A stretch of 64,000 bases of DNA from Eretmocerus hayati (taxonomy: Eukaryota; Arthropoda; Insecta; Hymenoptera; Aphelinidae): assembly GCA_029851415.1 (NCBI GenBank), contig CM056742.1:189267344-189331343 (forward strand). The letters run 5' to 3'. Shown in pieces: positions 49,435 through 60,880 of the stretch. Position numbers and translations under genes: made by a program. Below the pieces are notes generated by a model. It searched no databases, was not told the DNA's origin, and was given only the letters and a program-made list of their open reading frames with translations. How positions within the stretch are numbered: position 1 is the first letter of the stretch; the number at the start of each line of letters is the position of its first letter.

Positions 49435-49733
49435 ACGCGCGCGTTGCGCGCGGATGGTTACGATGGCTTTAAATTCTGGAACATACGGCAAAAGCTATTG
49501 TGTTTGAAAAAAAAAAAATTATGCAGTTTATGGTACCAGAAAGGAGCGACTATAATATAGTATGAAAATCTGGAATGGAAATGTCATTTATCCATATGTT
49601 TATCTATCTAACATGCTTCGAAATCGAAACCTATGGATTGCTGATTCAAAAATTCACGACTATCTGAGGGATTTTTTCAATAATCTCAAAAAACTTTTTA
49701 TCTACGAAGTGCGCGCGCTGCGCGCGCATGGTT
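49435..49733 (+). repeat. Pair of GCGCGC palindrome repeats
   Basis: GCGCGCGTTGCGCGCGGATGG (49437-49457, given in part as GCGCGCG-TTG-CGCGCG) and GCGCGCGCTGCGCGCGCATGG (49711-49731) are two near-identical GC-only palindromic words, each followed by ATGGTT. They are about 275 bp apart in otherwise AT-rich DNA. No further similarity between their flanks is obvious. Confidence 0.6.
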
Positions 49734-51193
49734 CAACCACCCGTATGGTGTGGGGTCAAAGAACTATCCAGTTTTTAGAAAATATCATTGAGGGTGACCA
49801 TCAAGGAACGAAGATCATTTTGAGAACTGGAGAATTGAGCTCAAATCCGAAGTCAATGATTTAAATTTATGCAACGCTTGTGCATGACAATTTCAATATT
49901 TACGTGAAATATGTGGGTTTCCAATTTGATTGAGATTTTCAAAGGTTTTTACTCATTCTCGGATGGAGACATATTTCTCTCCTCCTCCTTCTACTCTAAG
50001 TCGGCTATAAAAGAGAAGGAGGAAACATTTTTCAAGGATATGCACAAAGATCAGCCAATCAGCCTTTGTAAATCGAGGATTTCTTGAATGCATCTGTAGA
50101 CATTTTTTCTAGTCTACGAATGAAAAATATTCAATCGGTTATTTGAAATTCAATTGATCATCATCCAGAAATGAGAAAGTTATTGAATCTCCTACAATTT
50201 GTTAGAATACTCTAATCACAAATAAAAAATTCCTTAATCCATTCGGTCCAATTCAGTGCCATCCACCAACTGAAGAGTTATATTCACAAATTGAAAACTT
50301 TTTTAAAAATTATGCAAGGATATTGAACATTCACAAAGAGAATTTTAGTGGATATACCTCAATTAGAATATTTCATATATGTAATTTAAGAATTATGTTG
50401 AAACATTCATCATTCACGAAAAAAATTCTAGTTAATCTAGCCCAATCAAAAAAAAGGTATAGATCCAACTTCAAAGTTTGTATGAATCATTTTGAGAATT
50501 TAGATAAGCGTTCCTGAGATCTTTTCGATCGTTGAAGGACGACGAATTAAATATCATAAAATAAATCTTCAAATGATTACCATTAACCTCATTGTTACAC
50601 GGAATATTCGATATTTCGGTTGTCGGTCAAGCAGCAATCTACTTTCCTATCACTCATTCAGCGCGCGATCCGATTAATACAAGCAGGTGTAATAAAACCC
50701 GATATGATGCGCAGGCGCGACGATCACCTGCTCAATGTTGACAACGAAGCAGACAAAACTGGACAGAACGCCACAGTGCATGAGTTCAGATGCTTGAAAG
50801 TCATCATTGCTTTTTTTCGATAAATTGGAAATAATCAACAGATATAATAGTTCGGCTATGTAGATCGCATAATTGGATACTTTCAACTATATTGATCCAC
50901 CTATGAATACATTCAAATAGTACAATGTCGCATTAATCCACAGCAACACACATTGAGACGACTCGTAAGTGGCGCGCGAAATCTCGATCGGAACGCCTCG
51001 AATCTCGAATATCGAAGTTGTCCATTAATAATATAAGATTGTTCCATTTGCCAAAAAGCAGATGACACGGTTTCGATTCCACAGGAAACTGGGGTCCTGG
51101 CGATCAAAATCAGGGCTGTTCAGGTCAATTCGAGATGTCCGCCGACTCCAGCGCCAACTTCCACGTATAAAAGTGGTACGAGTGGTCGATTTG

Positions 51194-51282
51194 CGAAGCT
51201 CTTATACCCCTAGTATATATAGCATCAACACTGATATAGGTATACTTTTGCCTCAAAAGCTGATAGGGGTATAAGAGCTTCG
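51194..51282. repeat. Inverted repeat with 19-bp perfect arms
   Basis: CGAAGCTCTTATACCCCTA (51194-51212) and its exact complement (51264-51282) flank a 51-nt spacer. Weaker complementarity continues outward for about 15 bp. The pair could be the ends of a very small MITE or a long-loop RNA hairpin. Confidence 0.85.
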
Positions 51283-51414
51283 ACACATGATCCGCTAAGT
51301 GCGCTACAGTCGGGGGACACCTCGAATAAATGTCCGCGCTCTTACGATTTTTGACAGTCCGCTCGAGGACGAGACTCTGAAAATTCTGCATTCTGTCAGT
51401 CAGAAGTTCTGTAA

Positions 51415-51586
51415 CCCACTGGCTGCGGTCTACATGAGGCTGGTTCAGCGCCGATTCTTGTCCGTGCGGAAGGATATGCGATAAAACAGGACGCTTTTTG
51501 TGCTCTGTTTTATCGACTTACCATCCGCACGGATGAGAATCGGCGCTGAATCCACGCTGATTCAGTCCCATGTAGACGCAGCCACT
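51415..51586. repeat. Long hairpin with about 70-bp arms
   Basis: The left arm (about 51415-51486) is the reverse complement of the right arm (about 51499-51586), apart from an extra segment of about 16 bp in the right arm. Shared words are GTTCAGCGCCGATTCT, TCCGTGCGGA and CGATAAAACAG. The loop is only about 12 nt, so the transcript would form a near-complete stem. It starts about 130 bp after the neighbouring inverted repeat. Confidence 0.8.
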
Positions 51587-52383
51587 GTCCCTGTCTCTGT
51601 ACCCGTGTCTTCGTAACCGCTGTTCCTGCGAGCACCACGAAGACATCTGCCTGTATCTGTTTGTAACGAGGAATATTCTATCAACAGTGAATTTTAGTGT
51701 CCGAGATCGCTCAACATTTAAGGAGGCTCCGTCGCCGAAACTTTTTAAGTCATTCTGAATTGAAAAAACTATGATGCATACTCCGTGATACAAGGAATCT
51801 ATTGCAGTTTCAAAATATGTGGGTTGCCGCCCTCATTTTTGAAAAAAAAATTCTCAAAGTATTGGAATTTAACACAGCGTCTTATGGGTGATGACCAAGG
51901 AATGAGTCATATCTCAACATTCAACAGTGTTACCGCGACGAGCAACTGTCCAAGCATGGATCATTTATAGACGAATGGAATTTCATTGAGAAACATGCAT
52001 GTTGCCGACGTGTAAAAGGCAGGAAAACATTCGAAAGAATCAAAACTGTCGAAAAACAGGGCTGCAGCGGCTGCTCGACCGTTGCACGCTTGCGCGAGCG
52101 CGAGCTTGGGTTGTGTATGTGCGTTGGTGAGCGAGCGCGTCTCGTAGCCTGACGCTTGTGTTAGTAGGTGCGGGGCCCCGAACGCTCGTGATACGTTACC
52201 CAACGACGGAGCCTCCTTAAAATCCTCCGATTTCATCATTCGTGATTTCATCAGGGCTGTATAGTACTCAGTCGCAAGGCTGGCAAACTTTCCTCATCCA
52301 CCTTTTCTGTAGAAGACGACCTGATTCGGGTTCGGGAGACATTACTCAGCATCCGACGATCTGCTCTTCCTAGATAAGTCAGC

Positions 52384-53313
52384 CTACTCTTTCCTGTCAG
52401 GCCACATGTAAGTCTGTCCAAACGATAATCGAAAAGATATCGAACACGAAAGTTGTACCCTAAGCTGATGCGCCCAGCTCAAGATGCTGTCCAACATCCA
52501 ATGATGTATTAGCGTCACAAAACAACGAAAGGTGTCACGATTTGGTCGTGGAAAATAAGCTACAATACCGCTAATCTCTTTTTGATGTTGATGTTCCATA
52601 GAAGGAGGCATTTGGACCCATTTAAGAAGATTTTTACGCTTGCCAAGGAAAGCTCCTAATGCGGCGAGAGTTGATCGGTCTCTCATCTTTGGATCCCTCT
52701 GTGCATTGTCCAGGTTTTCACAGCCTGGAAGCTCTTTCTCGTCTATTCGGTCAGGAGACAGTTGAAAAGAATCTCCCAAATCGTTCCCGCCTTTTGTATA
52801 CGATAGCTCCCAGCTCGATTGCAAGGTCTCACAGGGGGCGAGCCAGTGGGACTTTTTCCAGCTTGTTTGATCATGGACACACAGAGCTTTCGAGGCAATT
52901 AAAAAAGAAAAAGCAGCAATAGATTCTCTCAATCGAGCTTGCAGCAGCCAGTTGAGATCCAAACAAGGCATGGCAGGGGAAAATAAAAAAATCCAACGCC
53001 GAGGCGGCTCGGAGACTGAAGCTATATAGGAGCAGGAGGACGAGGAAGAGCCGGGCGAGCTTTTCAGACTAATTGTGAGAGCCGCTTGGCACTCCCGGGC
53101 GATAAATATCAGTCTCGGCGAGGCGGCGGCGGCGTTGCTCGTGAAATTAGTGGCGCGCGCGCGAGGCGCCGATAAGGCTGAAGCGCCGCCCCCCTCTTCC
53201 GCTTCCTCTCTTTCTAATACCTCTTGCAGCTTTTGGGCGGCCCTCGTGCTCTGGTTTTCGCTGTTTTTGGGAAGACCTGGCAGCACCAGACGACGCCCAA
53301 AACGATATCGCAC
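52384..53313 (-). CDS. Long unidentified open frame in CpG-rich DNA
   Basis: The minus-strand frame is open for about 309 codons, but its first possible initiator is GTG; the first ATG comes after more than 100 codons. The N-terminal third is Ser/Ala/Glu-rich low complexity and no domain is recognisable. CpG-rich DNA has few stops, so a long frame here can arise by chance. It could instead be 5' UTR of the receptor gene on the same strand. I would not treat it as a gene without transcript support. Confidence 0.15.
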   Translation of the reverse strand: MRYRFGRRLVLPGLPKNSENQSTRAAQKLQEVLEREEAEEGGGASALSAPRARATNFTSNAAAASPRLIFIARECQAALTISLKSSPGSSSSSCSYIASVSEPPRRWIFLFSPAMPCLDLNWLLQARLRESIAAFSFLIASKALCVHDQTSWKKSHWLAPCETLQSSWELSYTKGGNDLGDSFQLSPDRIDEKELPGCENLDNAQRDPKMRDRSTLAALGAFLGKRKNLLKWVQMPPSMEHQHQKEISGIVAYFPRPNRDTFRCFVTLIHHWMLDSILSWAHQLRVQLSCSISFRLSFGQTYMWPDRKE

Positions 53314-53764
53314 TGCGGTGGCAATCTACGTGAGCATGTTTTGCGCTTTGCGTAAAGTCAGAAATTCAGGTGGCGAGTGGCGATTTCCTTTCTCAAGAGT
53401 ATAGCCAACGCCGCGAAAGAAGATCCTAATCGTGACTTGGTTTATGACAACGGCCTCGTTATCAGAGGGCATGGCTGGTGCTGCACTACCACTGCTTCTA
53501 GCATCGAGTCTAGGCTGGCTCTTGTGCCGCAGGCTAATGATTTTGAGAGGCACGAGATCCTAGGTAAATTCGCCCCAACACTTATAGAGGTCGGAATATT
53601 AATACTCAGGTTTATTTTGTATCGATGGGGTAATAGAGGAAGGCCTAGCGGAATATTGGTATGCCAGATACAGAAAAGATGATTTGCAAATATTTCTTTT
53701 TCCCGTCATGATCTTTTTCGTCGTCCTTGCAAGGAAGAGCTGTTTACGCACGAGTTTAGTACAT

Positions 53765-53978
53765 TACGCGTCGAGTGCTGGAAACATTTTTTCCTTCGGG
53801 AAACCGAGCTGGACGTGGGCGATGGCACCGTCCAGCTTGGTTTTCCCGAAGGAAAAATGTTTCCGCACGAGACGCGTATGCAGTTTTATACGTCTGTACG
53901 CAGAAACAGCTTGTTTCCAGGCCTCCTCGCGCAGCGAGGAGGCCTAGAAACACGCTGTTTCTACGTATGGACGTATAA
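53765..53978. repeat. Two adjacent long near-perfect hairpins
   Basis: Hairpin 1 spans 53765-53876, with about 50-bp arms starting and ending ACGCGT and sharing TTCCTTCGGGAAA. Hairpin 2 spans 53884-53978, with about 45-bp arms sharing AGGCCTCCTCGC and ending TTTATACGTC/GACGTATAAA. Only 7 nt separate them. Several non-Watson-Crick positions in hairpin 2 are G-T pairs when read as plus-strand RNA. The block is richer in GC than its surroundings. No coding product is recognised. Confidence 0.85.
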
Positions 53979-54507
53979 ATTATTTTCTTCCCCACGCGAA
54001 CGAGGAGGAAATGATACCCGATACTTGGGCAGGATGATTCCGACCCATGCCGAGGCCCGGGCCGGAGAAACATCGCTCGAGACTCGAAAACCATCATTCC
54101 CATCCTCGCATCGAAATGTCTTTTTTATGGCTATCTATCTATTGATTTATATAAGTTTGGCTGTATTTTCTAGTTTCTTCAAAGACCTGGGCAAGATGAT
54201 TGAGCAAATGAGTCTGATCGCGGTCAAGAATAGAAAATCTGGACGAGATACAGACGAGTCGAAGCACCAGACATGTCAAAGTTGGGCAAATTTACAGCTT
54301 TGCTTGAAATATTTGGCGTTTCGCGCGATTTAACAGCACGTTTCAACGAAAAATGGTCCATTAAACGAAAGGTACGTCTTATTCATTCAACATAAATTTT
54401 CTTGACTGATAGTTGATGAATGGTGTGCCTACTGATACTAGTGGTGCTAAGACAAAATTTTGGTGGCGTCAGTTTTTGTGTACTGGTCGTCGAAGGCAAG
54501 AACCGGA

Positions 54508-55183
54508 TTAATTGCACTCGGAAAATCTGCAGACAACAATCATGAAATGTACAGAGTCATAAATTATTTGAAGGATTGCAAAATTGACGCCTTTGTAAGC
54601 GCCCTTGTTGACCCATACCGTGCTATGAGAAGTCATTGAGCTAGATCCCACGCAACGTAAATACAAGAAACTGGCCACAATAGCCTTAAATAGACAGGGA
54701 ATAGTAGGTGGGTGACGCTCTAAACGCCAAGCGAGCATCGCAATAACGACTGAGAGAGACGGCTACGGGAGAGAATGCACTTTTTGCAGCAAAAAAAGTA
54801 TTAGTTGCGTTGTCGTCCTTAGCAAGGTGTGACAAGGATGATTCGACTAGAATACGTAACGTTGCCCCAAGCCATTCGGATTCTGGGTCATTTGCCATAA
54901 TGAGACGATTCAGGAATTTGTTGTAATCAAGATAAACGTCGCCTGGAACTCGGATTTCCTCCGCGCCTGTGGCGTCAATTACCTCACCTACATGATTTTG
55001 CCAGCCAAGATCAGTGCTACCAAAAAAGTATATGTAGCCGAAGAGTATGATGCACTGAGTATGTATCAAGAATGGATAACATTTGGAGGTTATGATTAGC
55101 ATGATTAACAGTGAGCTGTGGTAATCTGATCTGAAAATTGGTCTGATACCTGCACAAGCTATGTAATAGAATGGTATCAACAA
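54508..55183 (-). pseudogene. Unidentified coding-like fragment with an apparent frameshift
   Basis: A minus-strand frame at 54686-55183 has protein-like composition, for example DATGAEEIRVPGDVYLDYN and NDPESEWLGATLRILVESS. It overlaps a second frame at 54508-54738 near 54700, where both contain the same Ala-Arg-Leu-Ala region, as if one base had been gained or lost. No splice pair explains the overlap. I cannot name the family. A decayed transposon or an old viral gene remnant are both possible, and neither is shown by the sequence. Confidence 0.35.
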
Positions 55184-56794
55184 AGAGACAAAATTTCACG
55201 GTCTAGAAGCTGTGAAAGTCATTGGAAAAGGAATTGGACAAAGACTTGAGTGGCTGCTGATGAACGGTTCAGTCTTAAAAAGAAAAGAAATGCTTAAATT
55301 GAGAGCAAATAGATTCCTCGTAATCACCAGCGAGGTTGAATGGGATCGCCGGTCAAGGAACAAAAGGGACGAGGAAGAATGAAAGGGAAAGAGAATGAGT
55401 CGAGGGTGAAAGAGGTGAACCGAAGACGCTGAGACGGTCTTCTGATAACAACGAGCTATTCAGCGCCCGGGTCCCGAACAGACACCCTTTCGGTTCTTCT
55501 CTCGGGGCGCATCTTTTGAGACTCGGTAACCGCGAGACCAGAGCAAGCGTGACGCTGCAGCAACGAGGCGGAACTCTCAGGGGAAAACTTGCTTGTGCCT
55601 TTGAGCCCCTCTGCTTCACCATCCCTCACGCGAGCGTGCACACGCGGAGACTACGGAGTTTACGTGCCCCGAAAGAGCCTGCTCTTGTTGTCGTTGATTG
55701 CGGATGTTGAGACAATTGTTTGAGAATTTCCTAGCACTTGTCCGTCCTAGGTAAGCATTCTAAGACTCCAGATTCCGTCGGAAGAAAACATGACTTTTCG
55801 TCAGATTTACCCTAGACGTAAAACTGAATGCGACACGGTGGTAAAAATTTCAATTTACCCCGATAGGGACGATGTCAATGGGCTCCCGGCGATCGGAACG
55901 TAAATTTCTACGATTATTGAAATCGTTTATTAAGGTCATTTATTAAAAAATTTCAAATGCGGTATCATTTTCTCCATCTTCATAAGGTGCATCGGACTCA
56001 TTCTGTGAAAAATGTCAAAATCTCAATAGTATGAACGAAGGAGATAGGATGAATTTTTCTGAATACTTTGAGCTTACAGAAAATTGTTTTACGATTTTTT
56101 TTTGGAGGGCCCACGCCTCATCAGTTTTGGAACTATTCTGTTGATGACTCATTGTTGCCAAGAACGTAAATTGCACCTTTTATCGATAGAACGTTCAAAA
56201 AGCAGTTATAAGGAAAATTTGACCAATTACGACGCAATTTGTTGCACGAATTCTGACATAATTGGGTGAGTCTCGCTACCACTCGCGCGACTCTGGTACG
56301 GATGAAAATCGAGTTCCCCACGCTTAAGCTCTTTATAAATCGCTTCGGGGGTTTTGCTCTCCATCTGATTCAGAGGGTAAAAGCTCGCGGCTCCATGATA
56401 CTGCGATTAAGCGCTTCCAAGTTTGCACATCCTAATTTATATGTTTTCGTCCAAACGCGGAGAAAGGAAAAACATTTTGGGGATGTTGATTACGTTTTTG
56501 GAGCTGTGGCATGAGCATCAGCACGTGGTCTCTTATCACATATCATAGCATCTTGAGAATGCGTGTTTCATGTCAGGAAGCTTTGAAAAAAAATATCATG
56601 CATGAATTTAACGACTGACCATTTCTAATTTTCGACTATCTCTTTCACTTAGAAAATGGAAAGGCGTGAGATACAGTATTCCGAAATTGGTCGATTACTC
56701 TGGGTTAACCGAAGAACATTTCATGTCTAACAGCAGGTGGGAAAAAGCACTGTATGTGTTTCGCTGACATAACGTTCTCATTATAATTGGTTCG

Positions 56795-57180
56795 TTAAGG
56801 CCGTGTCGGAGTCTCGCGCGAAACGAGGTTACAACTTACGCGATGGTTTCTCCATCAATTGAGACGGGGGTGGTCGTAAATGACTCGGAATTGCTTCAGG
56901 AATGTACCTCTGGTACGATCCGTGAGGATAACCGTCTCTATCTCCCTCAAAACTCGATGTAATGTGCAAAGTCGCTTTCTCTGAGAATCAGAATCAGAAT
57001 ATCTCTCGATTCTTCGATTCCTTTCCAAGAGTGAGAGACGTTTATCCTCACGGATCGTACCAGAGGCACATTCTTGAAGCAATTCCGAGTCATTTGCGAC
57101 CATTCCCATCTCAATTCATGGAATAACCATCGTGTAAGTTGTAACCCCGTATTTGCCGCGAGACTCCGACATGGCCTTAA
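56795..57180. mobile_element. TTAA-flanked palindromic element (piggyBac-type MITE candidate)
   Basis: Arms of about 150 bp (about 56799-56942 and 57028-57176) are inverted copies with few mismatches, sharing TGTCGGAGTCTCGCG at the ends and GGTACGATCCGTGAGGATAA internally. TTAA is present immediately outside both ends (56795-56798 and 57177-57180). A TTAA target-site duplication is the hallmark of the piggyBac superfamily. The interior of about 85 bp cannot encode a transposase. The terminal GGCC is not the usual CCY of piggyBac ends, so family membership is tentative. Confidence 0.75.
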
Positions 57181-57990
57181 CAGCATGAAAGGCCGTTTCA
57201 ATCAGAATCTATCTCGATTCTTCCGATATTTGAGCGTCCAATCAAGTTTCCATCGTGAAGGGCTCTGAAAGCAGAAGAGACTATAGGCGCGAGCTGAGCA
57301 TTGTTTGGACCTCGATTTAGCACCGCATAGAGGGACGTGGCATCAATGCAGGACGGAAGGCCGCAAATGCGAGAGACAATGAGTGGGAGCGCCGATTGAG
57401 CTAATGGCACGGAAAACACGAGGTGTTGGGGCTGAGAGTTGAATCGGGCAACGAGGCATGTGCCGGGGACGTTTTAAGCACCGACTTGTGGTCCACCACA
57501 GCACTATCGGCGCTTGGAATGTATAATGGATGATTGCAGCAAGAAACTACCCAGAAAAACCAAGATTGATGCAAAGAATCTAGGTAGAAGCGAAAAAAAT
57601 TGCACTGCAATTCAATACCACATGGTAACTGTAATGAGTTTTATTTGAGAACTCTTCTGGAACGAGTGCGATTTGCAGTCAAGTTTTTTTCCCAGGCTTA
57701 TTATGTTTCTAGATGAACGGACCGCTTTAGCGTCAGGTTAGTACAACGTGTATTTGTCTGCGGCGATTCTGAGCTTTTGAGGCTGTAGCAGATTATCTTT
57801 GGTGTACCGAATTGGCCATAAATTGTTGATGCGTTGCTGCCTCGTCGCCCGTCAGAGGCATCGCCCAAGGGTTGAACACAGGGTCGTCTCGAATGCACTG
57901 CTTTCGGAGATTTCTAGAGCCACGACTTGGAGTGACCTGACGCCGCACTTTCTGTAGCAGAAATCCCGGGGTTTCATCTTCTTCGCACAG

Positions 57991-58471
57991 TGTGCCCTCC
58001 CAGCATCGCCCGTTTTATCGTTTGGATCGCTGGTAGTCGGAATCTTGCTCAGCTATACGAAGGAACGAGCCGAAATTTACGATCCTGCGCTGCAACGGGT
58101 TCACGGGTTCAGCAGCACTACCGAGGCGACGCCGACGATCGACGCGAGCACGGGAAAGCCGCGAGCTTTACGAGGCATGAGAAGTCGTTAAGAAGACCCT
58201 GCCTGCATCCCAGACGGATATCCCCGAGAGTTGGCGAGACTGGGGCGAGTTGCTGGGTTGCTCGGCGGGTTCTGATGCTCAGGGCGCCAACTTTATTCAC
58301 TACAGGGTGCAATCGTTTGCCACCACTTACGATCTGGCAACCCAGGCACCTCAGGACTTTGTAGATTCCTACAATTTGCTCTCCAGGCGGGATATCTTAA
58401 GAACCTGTCCTAAGAACCCAGTCTGGTTATACGTACTAGAGTCAAAGTGGAAATCCGTGAAGTTTGGTTGA
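57991..58471 (+). other. Open frames after a strong splice acceptor
   Basis: A pyrimidine-rich TTTCATCTTCTTCGCACAG ends at 57990. One frame then runs open to a stop at 58189-58191 and encodes a hydrophobic SFGSLVVGILLSY followed by polar sequence. A second frame is open from about 58181 to 58471 and contains DIPESWRDWGELLGC. Both look protein-like, and a single shift near 58185 would link them. No family is recognised and no partner exon was found. Confidence 0.2.
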
Positions 58472-59546
58472 CAAAATAGTGGATAAAATTAGCCTCTTGT
58501 TCATACTGACGTGATTCCAGAGGTGTTAGGCTTAACCTCGTGAGTTCTGTGCTGCGGGTGTATTGATCTGTGCTGCGCCGCACTGGCCAGAATTAGAGTC
58601 ATTGATTATACAAATGGTCTCCGAATATCCGATAATGCTCCATTAGGCCAACCATATTTCAAAGGCATTACCCTGTCTCATGCCATTCTGGTAAAATCAT
58701 TGCTAGATTAGGCTGATCAGATCATCATCGGGAACAGACTTGCATGCTCACTCACGGTAAAGATTTTCATTCTCCGGGAAGGCAATTGATTCCTTTGCAA
58801 ATCGGATAAAAATTTCAATTCAATGTCTGACTCTCGCATTAATCTCTGGACTAGCTTATGAGAATTGAGTTCACAGTTGACGTCTGTGAAGTTTCTATCT
58901 AACAAAATCGTTAACGATAGAATGCAATCAGTGAGTTGACATTTGGAGAAGAAATTTCATCACTAGACTTTATTTAGTTAAATATTTTATCAATTACTAA
59001 CAGTACACGAGAAATTCTTCTGAAACTTATGAATAGAGTTGTCACACCTTGATGGAATGAGTTGTGGGGTTTCTCCAGGTCCGACCTATCAAATCGTCTC
59101 TATTTTGATGCTTTGGAAGTGCTAAGCATGTTTGTGATCGATTGATGAATGTGGATAGGAATTAGAGGCGATAGTATGCGAGATACCGAAAATACGCTGC
59201 GAAAAGACATTTGCAGAATGCTTTCTCGTTTCCTGTTAATCGTTTAATCATTTAAAACCATGAAAACTTGTATCGGTTAATTTTTGATATTTATTCGAAT
59301 TCGAATCCAACTTTTTGTCATTAACTTTTATTATCGGAAATAATTCTTTCACCTTTGTGATAACAATCATAAACCTTATATTCATATCAATTACTCGCAT
59401 GGGAATTCACTTATCACTCCAGATTCTATTATTTCCAAGAAAAGACACTACGCATTAATTTTGTAGTGAGAGAAAATTCCAAATTGAAGTGAGAAATATT
59501 TCTGAGGTAAATTTGAATCTGAAATTGATTCTTGAAATCAATAGGG

Positions 59547-60880
59547 GCCCATGGAACGAGAAAGTTGAATGACGACTCAGAATTTCTAAAAGATCCACGA
59601 ATGTGGCCTTTGTAAGATTACAAGTATCATGAAACTAGAAATTAAAAAATTACTATTTTTGAAAAAGGAAACTATGATCGAAATTTCGTATTAAATAATC
59701 TATTTAGAATGAAAAGAGATATTTTAAGTCGATCACAGAAAGGTTTATATGTTCATAATTGGATGCTGGATCGTTTGGACAAATATGGTCCAATAATAAT
59801 TCTTGATGTATTGTAGTCAATTTTTCTTGATATACGGATTATAAGGAGTAAGGAGCTGACATTGAAATGGGGACATCACTGATACATTGAGAACAAATTC
59901 TGAAATTTTTTTGGACATTGATAGAAGGGTTTAGGAGAGATACGATGACAAAGAGAAAACAACATGCATACAGACATACATATGGACACACACAAGGCTT
60001 ACTTTTGAATAATTAACTGACCGTGCTATGTAATCGGAATTGGATGTATAGGGGTACCATCTGGTAGATCTCGGCAAGTAGAATAAAGTAAATCAATTTT
60101 CGTTTAGGTAGGGATTGAGCTAGGGGGTCAAAAAAGGGAAGTTCAAAAATTTTTCATGAAAAAATTTGAAGACGAAAAGTGAAATTCATAAAAAAACGAC
60201 TATTTGTATCAATATGGATCGGCAGATAATCGTCAAAAATGACTGGGCCCACCACCCAAGGAAGCTGAATAATGTGTCTAGAGATTTATACAGGCGTTGG
60301 CCAAATTTCGAGGGACATAGAACGTGAAATAAAAAAATTCAATTTGAAAAAATGAAAATTTTTATCAAAATTCCATATTAACCAATCTCTTTAGAACGAT
60401 CAAGGAATACTTGGACAACAATGAGTGACCGTTTATATTGAGATTCGGAGGTGTTAGAACATTTGGACCCCCAGGGTCTGAAAATAGTGTTGAAATTTAG
60501 GCAATCAGTTGAACGTGGGAGAAGGAGTATCGAGAGTATAGAGCTGTCAAGAGACTGGGCTCATTGCTGATCAATTTAGAACAAACCCTCAAAGTTTGAA
60601 GAAGATTGATCCAGGGGTTCAGGAGATATCGCGTGACAAAGGGAAGACAGCATACAGACACACATACATACGGACATAAGCAGTGCGTGTTTGGAAATAT
60701 TTCACAGAGAGCGTTGTATTCGAGATGGGGAAAGTATAGGGGTACCATTTTATAGATCTCGGCGAGAAGAATAAGATGGATTAACTTTCATTTGGCTACT
60801 GTTCCAATTAAAGGGTCGAAAATGGGAAATTCGGAAAAATTTTTTGCAAAAATTTCCGCGCCGATACAATACTTTCTCTT
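59547..60880 (+). repeat. Tandem duplication of an interspersed repeat, unit about 690 bp
   Basis: Copy 1 (about 59547-60240) and copy 2 (about 60246-60880) share, in order, GGGCCCA, an AT-rich block, GATATCGCGTGACAAAG-like sequence, a CATACAGACACACATAC-like run, TATAGGGGTACCAT and AGATCTCGGC. They are diverged by substitutions and indels. The segment resembling a GGGTTCAGGAGATATCG word followed by ACATAC runs is, as I recall, common near 3' ends of insect interspersed repeats. No reverse-transcriptase frame is present. Confidence 0.6.
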
